A stretch of DNA of 64,000 nt from assembly GCF_947172395.1 (NCBI RefSeq), contig NC_069084.1, positions 7,813,107 through 7,877,106 of the forward strand, read 5' to 3'. The notes beneath the pieces are model-generated. The model saw only the letters and a list, made by a program, of their open reading frames with translations. It did no database searches and was not told the origin of the DNA. The translations under genes and the position numbers were made by a program. Positions within the stretch are counted from its first letter, which is position 1. Each line of letters starts with the position of its first letter. The stretch comes from Bicyclus anynana (taxonomy: Eukaryota > Arthropoda > Insecta > Lepidoptera > Nymphalidae). Below are positions 25,301-36,500 of the stretch, in pieces.

Positions 25301-27530
25301 TAAAAATATAGCCGAATCTTAGGACAACATCTGAATTCATATTGTGCTAACCACACGTCCTAGCATGGGATAAGGTCAGGAAGAACAACACAAACGTACT
25401 CTACCGAGTAATTCTTTGTAGTTCGCTTAAGGATAAGGGTCTCACAGGTGAAGATACTTGGGCCAATAAGCTACCTTAATCCGGCTCTGTGCAAGAGGTG
25501 TGTTTATAGGCTTCTAATGTCTCCTATAAGGAGGCCCTACATCTGCTGATGATTATGATGATGCAACTCAAAGAAAGCTAACCATATCACTTATGTTTCA
25601 GATATGCTGTAACGATATCAGCTTATAACAGCGCTGGGTCAGGACCCTTTTCTCTGCCGGTATTTCAAGATACGATGGAAGGCGGTAAATAATTATTATA
25701 ACAAATTGTCTTAAACTTTCAACTAAGTGTATTATCACTTTTTTATCAATTTACTTGCTTAATAAATTGCCTTGAAATCAGCTTGTGAATTAAATATATA
25801 TATACTAACAGCTTATGATATTTTAATGATATATTTTTTTTCATTTTCAGCTCCAGAACATGCTCCATCTTCTGTGGAATGCACAGCAGTGTCTTCCACT
25901 TCACTAAGGGTTGGCTGGCAACCTATCGCTATTCATGGACAAGGAAGTTCTTTGATTGGATATTCGATCTTGTATGCTACAGAAGGTAGGTTTACAAGTT
26001 GTACATGTTTCCACAAAATAAAACTTGCAACATAAGTAGTACTGATGCGTAGAAAAATCATATAAGACGATATAAATATATAGTTATAATTTATATGGGT
26101 TGTATTTTCAGATAGTGTTTGGCACAATCAAACATCACTCCACACGGAGATTTACCTTCAGAGCTTGACAAAATACACGAACTACAGTGTTAAAGTAGCT
26201 GGTTTTTCTAACTATGGACCTGGGCCACCTTCATACCCTATCGTGTGTTCTACGCTTCAAGATGGTAGGCCATTTTTTTAAAGACAAACCCAACTGCCTC
26301 GTTAATTCAGTGTGTAGCCTATGTCATTTCGGTCACGAGGACCTGTGTCAAGCTAGTACACATGAGATACTGAGTTTTTTATTACTCAAAGAAATTTTCA
26401 GTTAAATTCTCACACCGCAATTGGGAAATTTGTGGTGTTACACCCCGGGCATAATTATAAAATCCTTTAGGGTTTACACGAGCAGTAACTGCTACCGACG
26501 ACTGCAGTCGACGGCAGTCAACGGCAGCCGACTGCAGTCGCCGACGTCACGGCGGCAGTCAACGGCGGTCGCCGACTGCAGTTGACTGCCATTTACAGCC
26601 GTCAACAGCGTCGTAGCTGTTGCCGGCTGCCGTTGGCAAAGTGCTGTTCGTGTAAACGAACCTTATCTGACCCGAACTGGGAATCGAAACCAAGACGTCC
26701 CTGTTGAAAACTACAGAACTACCAACTGCGCCAGAGAGGTTGTCAGTATTTAACATTGATATAGGTAAGTAGGTACCTACTATTTACTAATACCTAATAC
26801 TAAGGATAATTCATTTTCCAGTGCCAGACGCACCGGCAGATATTAAAGTTCTAATCCTATCTCCGACATCACTGTTGGTCAGTTGGAAGAAACCAGAACA
26901 TCCCAATGGAGAACTCCTTTACTACACGGTCTACGTAAAGCCAACTTCAGGGTAAGTTTCTTCTGAAACATCATTACATGAGTCGGGCTACGAAATATTG
27001 AGCTTTCTTCCGAAGATTCTCAATCAAAAACTTCAGTCGGTAGTTGTTTGATCGGTATATTAATTATTATTATTAAGTAATATCTGATAATGTTCATAAC
27101 CCGCCAACCTTTAACAATAATCGTAGTAAGTAGTTGGTAAGTAAAAATTTACAATATTAAAACTAGCCTTTTCTGAGCGTTAGACATGACAGTTTTAAAC
27201 GGCAAAGCCTTCCAAGTGTACTTACTACGGTAGAAATTGGTCTATAAATGACGAAGTTATGCGCGAACACACATAATATATATATATATACGGTCGAATT
27301 GAGAACCCTCCTCCTTTTTTGAAGTCGGTTAATAAAATGTCGTACAATAGAACGTGTGAAGTGTCAGCGCCATCTATGAGTGGTATTTAAACTATGTTCT
27401 AGTTACTAAGAAGTAGTATAGATGGCGTGGTTAGTTAAACTGTCAATTTGTATTGGGTCTACATCACGCTATTGAAGTGTTTATTATTTAAGACTATAAA
27501 TAACTTTTGTCGGTAACTCGCTTCGGCAGT

Positions 27531-27570
<40 letters not shown>

Positions 27571-30500
27571 GGCCCCTGCGCAAGGATGACACGCAAAATC
27601 GTGAAGCGTCCCACATTTTTTGGATTTTTCAACATAAATTAAATGTTGTTTTGAATTGAAACAAACAGATATTGAATGTTAAAACCTACTGCCTTATTGG
27701 TTCAATGCTTAGCGTATGTGGCTTTATATCATGAGTCCATGAGGTCCAAATCCAAGGTTCCAGTCCTGAATCGGGTTAAGATGTTGAGTTTTTCTTGCTT
27801 CTAAGTTTTGCTGCCCACAGTAATTGAGATTTTGTTGTATGTTAGACTATCATAGATTAAGTTAAGCCATTTGACAAGTCAATATCATTACCATCCGACC
27901 ACCCTAATCCGATAACTCCCCAAACCACATAAAAGCAGCGTGGTGGGTCTAAACTTTTAACTTCATATTATCCCCTCCCCCTAGGGAGGCCTGTTCCTAT
28001 AGTAGGCTGTTAAAATAGGCTGATAATAAAATCCTTCACTGGAAGATACAGGAGGTGATTGAGCAACATTTAGGCTAATTTTTATCCCAATCAATGGAAA
28101 CCGCGGAATTTTCACGCAGACTAAGTTGAGGGCGTCCAAAAGGCCTGGCCCTCTAGCACTGATATTTCTGGCGCGGTACGAGGTTTTTGGACCTCGTATT
28201 AAAACTTTATGTGGTGAGGCACACGGTCCATTGACCTCGTAACTCTTGTATAAAGTATATGTACAAGGTCAATTGACCTCGTACCGCAGCGAACGTGTTA
28301 AATAGGCTGTAAATGATTCTAACACTAGGAATTCCACCATGTTCTAGAAGCGGTTCACCTCAAACCCTGCGAGTGGACGTGGCGCGCACGACGGCGGAGG
28401 TGAAGGAGCTCACGACGGGCCGACCCTACGAGGCCTGGGTCACAGCCAGCACACGAGTGGGGGAGGGGACTGCCAGTAAACGTGTCTCGCAGATGCCAGT
28501 ACAACGGGGTATGTTTCATATTTTCTTTCTTCATATACCTATACCACAGATTAAGATACGTAGATAGAACGCACGGAACACGACGGTGTCGTAGCCGCTC
28601 CAAATACAAAATTCAAAAACGAATACATTCTTGAGTCAGTACGATACGAACACCCGACACGATACGAATTATTGGTAAATTATTGATTATTCTATTAATT
28701 TATGTAATTGTTGTTAGTGTTAAATCTTGAAATACAGTGAAAAAAGTTTGTATATGCGGATGTCAAGGATACGTTTGGTTGTTTATGGGTTTCACCGGCT
28801 TCACCACGATGCTTGTAAAGACTCACTCTGTGACCTATACCTACCTTTAAAAACATCATCCCTGTTGAAACTGAAAAACGGCCAGACTTATTTTATTGTT
28901 ATTGTACATTTTTTCGCTTTCTTTACTCTACAGTGTCTAAGGAGTGAGTTAAAAGAATGTTAATCATCTCAAAGAAACAGCCTAAAATTGTTTGTTTTAT
29001 TAGGTGATAACTTCATCGGGTTAGCTAAAATTTACCTAAGGTCACCTAAAATCGCAAATATCTAAATGAAGCTCCATCTTAAGTAAACAATGACTACTAG
29101 AAGAGGAAAATTCAAAGTAGGTATATAGTCATCGTCAGACGACCGATCCTTCATTATGAATTAAACATACAGAAACAGGTTAACCACTTTCATCAAAGCA
29201 GGCATACCTATAGAATATTTACCTACTTACTCAGATTGACATTGCTAATTTCCTACAACGTGCTATAGAAAGCTAGTCAATGCGTTATCAACTGAGTCGT
29301 AAGGAGTTTGTTTTCAAAAGATAAATGTAATTACCCGACCGACGTCTCAGTTGATAACGCACCTACTATAATGTAAGGCTTGTTATTTACAGTGGTAGCC
29401 GGCGTAGCATCTCTCGGCGGCTCAATATCAGTGGGGGTGGGATCATCCCTCCTGCTAGTCTGCCAGTGTGTGGGCATCCCTCCACCTCGAACGGTGTGGT
29501 ACCACAAGCACAACATCATCACTCACCATCCCAGGTTCACTAGGAATCACGATGACAGCCTACTGATTAACAGTAAGTATCCAACTGCATGGTCCATGAC
29601 GTTATTCTGTTGTTGAAAGAACTTCTAGACAAACACCAGAATCGAAAAACAATGATAGTCTGTTGGTGCTATTCTGTAATGATGTTTTTGTACTTTTATT
29701 TAGTCACCATTAATAGTTTGGCCAGATTTTGAGTTTGGAGAGATTTTGAGGCAATCTACCTACTCTCAATATTTCGATTATTTTTTCTAAATATTTTCAA
29801 GGTACCATATTTAATAGGATTATGATTAATCATCAAAGCATACCTAAAAGTAAAAAAGTAAACCGCGATGGGTTTACTTATTTAAATATTTACTTTTATG
29901 CGTTTGAACTTATTTGTGTTGGCAAAAACTCTGAAACTTGTTTAATTTAATAATAAGTTATACCTATTTTAAAATTTAAAATATTGATTTATTTCCAGAC
30001 ATAGACCAATCTCTAAGCGGTAACTACACATGTCTCGCCAAAAACCTATTCGGCTCCGACTCAGTAGAGTACACAGTGATAGTTCTACCTCTACCCGAAG
30101 CGCCGATACTAAGGGCCACTCCTTACAAAGACTCCATACTTGTCGAATGGGAACAGCCTTATTACGCTGTTGGTAACAAAAGTTCCAGCCAAAAAATTAG
30201 TAAGTAGTAAATTAGTATTTAATTTCAATATAATAATTCCAAAATTTTTTCATTCGTATGTAAAAAACTTGCGTAATAATAAATGTGATTATCCTGCGAT
30301 AATGACAAATAATAATTGTTCATTTTCCAATGGGTCAGATATTTGTAATCAGTTTGCAATCCACTTCTCAAATATTTTTGTATCGTCTAAGAGTCAATTA
30401 ACACAATTTGTTAGTACTGTAAATTCTAGTTATAGCTCACAATTAAATAACATAAGTATAAAGGAGAAAGAAGTTTTACAGAAATTAAAATGTTTAGATA

Positions 30501-33500
30501 TAAACAAAGGTTCTGGCCCCGATAATATACCACCACATTTTGTTTATAGCTGTGCATTAAGTTTATCGAAACCATTATTTCTTATTTATAATAAATCTTT
30601 ATGTGATGGTATTTTTCCAAGTATATGGAAAATGGCTAGAGTAGTGCCTGTTTTTAAATGTGGAGATCGGAAGGATGTAACAAAATACAGACCAATATGT
30701 ATATTATCGGTATTTTCAAAAATATTTGAATCAATAATCTGTGAGAGACTAAGTTGGCATTTTAAATCACTGTTAATAGATAATCAACATGGCTTCATAA
30801 AAAAAAGATCAACTATATCAAATTTAACATTATTTATAGATGACATTACTGAAGCACTAGATAATACTGATCAACTTGATTGTGTTTATACAGATTTTTC
30901 TAAAGCGTTTGACGTTGTTGATCACTGTATATTGATAAAGAAGCTCATCGGTTATGGTGTTTGTGGAAATGTTATCAATTGGATTGAATCATATCTAATG
31001 AATCGTGAAATGAATGTTGTTATTGGAGGCTATCAATCAAAAACATTTATTGCTACTTCTGGCGTGCCACAGGGTTCCAACCTTGGGCCTACATTATTTG
31101 GAATATTTATCAATGATATTATAACTTGTTTTCAATATTGCCAATTTCAGCTGTACGCTGATGACCTTAAAATTTATACGAAAATAAAAGACATGAATGA
31201 TTCTAAAAACATGCAAAAAGATTTAGATAGACTTTCTAATTGGTGTTATAATAATAATATAAAATTAAATCATTTAAAATGTTTCAGTATTACTTTCAGT
31301 CGTAAGGTTAAGAATTTCAAGTTCAATTACAGTATAAATGGAAATATATTGGAAGATGTTAAAATTATAAAAGATCTTGGGATTACATTAGATAATAAAT
31401 TGAGCTTCATACCACACATAGATAGTTTGGTAGGGAAATCTCTCAAGTTATTAGGTTTTATTATTAGAAATACAAAAGAATTTAAAAATTCATCAACAAA
31501 ATTAGCCTTATTTAATACAATGATCAGAAGTAGACTTGAATACTGTTCAGTAGCATGGAATCCGTATTATCAAGTATTGAAAGAGTACAAAAAAAGTTTT
31601 TACGACATTTAGCATTTAAAGATAAAATATTGAAGGAAAGAACCAAGTATGATGATCTCTTAAAATTTTATAAAACGGCTTCACTATCTAACCGTAGAGA
31701 TTTGATAGACCTTTGTTTTTTGCACAAAATTGTTAATTTTAAAATAGATAACTCGGAGTTGCTGAATAGGGTAAAACTTGCTGTGCCGAATAAAAATGCT
31801 AGATCTCACATTAAAAATAAACTAACTTTTAGGCCAAGAATCACAAAAACTAATCTGGGGAGAAATGCTCCTATTGAAAGAATAGTGAGATCGTATAATA
31901 ATATTTTTAAAATGGCAAATCTGGATATTTTCAATAGCGGTTCTAATTCTTTTAAAAGTAAAGTTAAAAAACATATGTATGTTTTTGTTTTAAATGTAAT
32001 TACTTATTGTTAATTCCCATTATTATTGTTGTAATTACATTTTTTTTTTTTTTCTTTCTTTCATTTAGTTTCTTTTTTTTATTTTTAGTGGTAGGTAGAT
32101 TTAGTTTTTGTTTCTTTTGTTTTTAATGGTAAATTAAGAATTGTATTAAAATAAACGCATGTTGAGTTAGCCTATAAGTGGGGTGTACAATGTAGCATAT
32201 TACATTTTAATGCATGTTATGTTTAATTAGTCATAAGTTTTTTTTTTGTATACAACGTTGGCTTCCGAATAAATAAATAAATAAATAAATAATTTCGTTC
32301 GAGCCTTGGCTTAATCCACTTTATGAGATATAGCCCCTCAAATTTTGCCCGTTTGCAGTGTTCCTACCCTCCATTATAAAGGGTTTGACGTAACAGTCGT
32401 GCCATCTTCCCAGTCACTTGACAGGTGTCAATGTCAATCAGTAGGTACTCTCGTATGCCGGCAAGGCATGAAATTTTAGTGGATTAAGCTTTAGCTGATA
32501 CCTAAATAATCGTTTTCTGCCCTTCGGGGGGAAAACGGTTATATCTAATACCTATAAACGCCTTCTTGTTGTATAGATTTTCTATATTTATATAATCTGA
32601 ATCTCGGAAAAGACTCCAACGATTTGCATTATGCAGGGTTTCGGGGGCGATAAATCGATCTAACTAGATTCATTTTTAAAAATTAACCAAAAAAAGAAAA
32701 CGACCAAGCAAAGTTTGGTAATCGACGTACAACCTGTGTATCTTTAACCTGTGTACTCATAAAATAAGAAGAAAGAAATGCATAAAAGAAATAATGATAT
32801 CAGAAAACAAGAAAAACCATTTATTATCAGTCTGCCAGTGTCTGTATGCACGCACACTTTTCGGGTAAACGTGCAATATAAACAGGTAGTTTAACCGAAT
32901 TATTATTACACTATGTAGATAACTAACGGTCTACTCGCTTATTAATATAGTAGTATCTAATAATCAAGATTGTCACTAAAAATCAAAAAAATTCTCAGCT
33001 TACAGCTTAACATGGAAAGAAGCAAGCGGGCCCTGGCAAGAAGCATGGTCGCCGAACAAATTGGCCAACAAGTTGTCCAACCTGTCAGGCGTACAGAAAC
33101 ACGCGCTCACAGGCCTCAAATGTGGCACAAAATATTCTCTAAGAATTACAGCCACTAACAAAGTTGGAACTTCTCAACCTGCCTATTTGGATGTCAGTAC
33201 TTTAGGTGGAGGTAAGAATTAGCACCAATCATACATCATCATTATCATTGCCTGTCTGCAGGTTTTCTACAGTATTTACTTCGCAGAACAGACAGCGCGT
33301 GGTTTTACCCTCGTGGTACCCGTTTCCGTAGGAATACGGGGATAAAATATAGCCTATAGCACTCGGGGATAGTGTAGCTTCCCAACAGTAACGGAATTTT
33401 TCAAATCGATTCAGTATTAATATAGTATTAATTAATATTTAGACTATTTACCCTACCACCTACAACATGAGTATCTTCAAGTCAAGAGTGAATAGACGTC

Positions 33501-36500
33501 TTCCAACCTTACTACCTATCAGGAGAAGGGACTACCGACTAACTTCCACCGTTTAGATATAAAATAAATCAATGTTTCAAGTCGCAGGTATACTTGTACA
33601 TAAGATTCCCGATATTTCGCAGCACCTCTTCCGCCTACAACAAACGAATGGTTCTGGAGCAACTGCTCACACATCTACATCCAACTGGCTGGATGGGACG
33701 ACGCCGGCTGCGAGTTGAGGACATGGGATGTGGAATACCGCGTATTGGGCTCCAGAGGTTGGATCCGTGCACATAACACTCTGGTGAGATATCCTAAAGA
33801 TATACCATATTGTAATATATAACCTCAGAATCAACAGCAATGGTAAAAGAAAATTGCAATGGCTGTCCGGTGTAATACCTTTGCCTTTTTCCTATGGGAA
33901 AGACATTAAATAAAAAGACAATTTCAACCATTTTTGTAGGGCCTCATTAATTAATTCGCCAAGGGCCTTACCTCAGATGTATACGCCATTGGGAAGGATA
34001 AAACCAGGGATTGTGGAACATTAATTGAAAAAATGCTTTTCCTTTTCAGACATACACAGATCCGTCGTGGAACGTACCACTCTATCAGTCGGGTTACAGA
34101 GCGAGTTCTTTCGCGATTTCTGCGTTATCGCCAGCCACGTGGTACCAGCTCAGAGTCACCGCCACGAATGAAGCTGGCAGCGTCACTACTGCCTATAACT
34201 ATGCTACTAAAACTCTAGATGGTGGTCAGTATTGTTCTCCATGTGCCAAGTGTTTAACACGTTCACAGCCCCAATACCAAGTTATCTTAACACCCAACAA
34301 GTGCCAATATGTTAATAGATGAAAATTCACAAGTAGGTACTATGAGCCTACATTGGGTTCACGGACTTGTGAGGAGTAACTGGCGTGAGCCCACGTTAGA
34401 CTCACTGCATTGTGAACGTGTTAAAATCGAAAATCTAGTGAAAATAAGTCCAAAATAGGACCAATTATACCCACTTTAGAAATATCTAAAAGAATTATGC
34501 TGTGGCTGCCCATGTAAGGCACCAATATGGACAAAACGGGTAGACAACTGAAAAGAATTTCTGTTTTGTATACCTAATTATGTGTTGTGCTATACGGTCG
34601 TACGTCACATAAAAAAATACTCAAAATATAGGTAGTTAATATCTAAATAGGGTACATGCCTGCAGTTTGTAGTTTTCCAAATAACTTGTATTTTCAATTT
34701 CAAAGCCATTGTGTGTTTTCAGGTGAAGTGGGACCCCCTTCCGAGTTTTTTGACCTGAACATGATGGTGATCTTATTCAGCTCCATCCTTCTTATTATAT
34801 GCCTTATATGCTGCCTCTATATGATAATGATACGGCATAGGTGAGTTATAACATAACCTTAATGATAAACCATGTATAAAAACCTACATAATCGATAAAA
34901 AAAAATTGCACTCTTTGTACTTATACCATTAGGTCTATCATCTATCATCATAGACTATTTTAAAGTCCCTTCCTCTATAATAGAAGAGGGAGGGGAACTA
35001 ACACCACCCACAAGGCTGCCACAATGCGGAGACGGGCGGGGTTTGTTTGTCTAGTGGTTAATAGGTATCTTATTACCCATAACACAAGATATACGCTTAC
35101 CTTAAGGCTAGATAGTGTATTGTATAAGTGTGTTTTTTTTGGAGTTTACTTTTTAAGGCTCGATTTTTCATGCCCCCGGTATTAAAAAATATGGGCAGTA
35201 ATATTCGATGAACGAATGAAAGCGTTACGTTTTTTGTGCGCAACCTATTCTGCGTATTTCAAATAGGTGTATACTGTGGGGAAACATACACCTATTTATA
35301 GACAGTCGATCTGAAAGAGTAGGTAAACTCCATTCGTGTGTCGGAGCTGACACACATTTTTTTATTTATTGTTCTTCTGCATCTTCTGGGTCAGGCTATA
35401 CTAATCTTCAGTCAGTAAAAAAGTCAGGTCATACTAAGTTTTTCTTTAATTTAAGAAATGTTCAATTTCCTAAACCGCCGGCTTCCAACGCTTTCCTGCG
35501 TCGCTTGATGTGTTGAGTCCACCTGGTGAAGTCAACACTGTGCTTTCTAGTGTGGGGTCGCCATTCCAGCATTTGGAGGCAACGTCTTTCGGTTCTTCGA
35601 ATATTGTGTGTGTTTTGTATCATCATCATCATATCAGCCGATGGACATCCACTGCAGGCCATTGGCCTTTAATAGGAACTTCCAAACATCACGATCATGC
35701 TACTCCCTTCGACTCGCTTAATGTCGGCAATTCACCGGGCGTCGAACAACACTGCGCTTTCTAGTGTGGGGTCACTATTCCGGCACCTTAGGCTCTTCGA
35801 ACATTGTGTGTGTTTTGTGTGCAATAAAGTATTTCTTCTTCTTCCAACAGCTGTTTCAGAAACAACACGTTCACTGAGTACCGTGACTCTATAACCGTGG
35901 ACAACAAGTCTGAGAGCGGCAACATAACCGCCAATACGTCGCATAGTAACCTCGCCAACGTGAAGGAGAATGCCATCAACGCGCAGAATAGGATATACAG
36001 TGCGCCTATACATGTACGGAACAATAGCAAACATGGTGAGATTTAAACACATTTTTTTTTTCTTCAAAATATCCTGACTCTGTTGAAACCCTATCAGAAT
36101 ATATTAATGACTATCGGACGCCAGCACAAATCACGCGGGAACCTTACATTTTTCCTAGATAAAAGTTAGCCTATATATCTTGCTCAATAACTTCCTCTAT
36201 CTTCCAATGAAAGCCCCATCAATACCGAGGTCATGCGCTCAATTCCAGCCCGCTGGATTAAGTAATTGTCGTACCCACTCTTAGCAACTTTTCGGCTAAT
36301 CGGAGAAGAACATGAATATTGAGATACGATAAATATTCTTATTTGTGACAATCATGTTGACAATATTACTAACTGCTTCTACTACCTGCACACAGCAGGC
36401 ACCAAAACTTATATACTTGGCCCTTTACAGAATTTTTAATAACATTCGCTGAAATAATCCATGTTCTATATATACATACCTTACCTACGTTTCCCTAGGT

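Larger units (their letters stand above)
24150..26437 (+). repeat. Duplicated Dscam FN2-FN3 genomic block, copy 2
   Basis: The copy in the expected gene position. It matches 1521-3750 and continues without a break past AATTTGTGGT into unique DNA, whereas copy 1 stops there at a gap. Confidence 0.93.

Noticed and set aside
30140..30220. Dscam exon 29999 continuing through the LINE to the stop at about 30206
   Set aside because: An open reading to KSSSQKISK then TAG exists, but the donor at 30173 restores FN5 with the exon at 32999 in the right phase, so splicing is preferred.
35732..36067. 111-codon minus-strand frame
   Set aside because: Antisense of the Dscam cytoplasmic exon 35851-36035; the plus-strand reading has proper splice sites and Dscam similarity.
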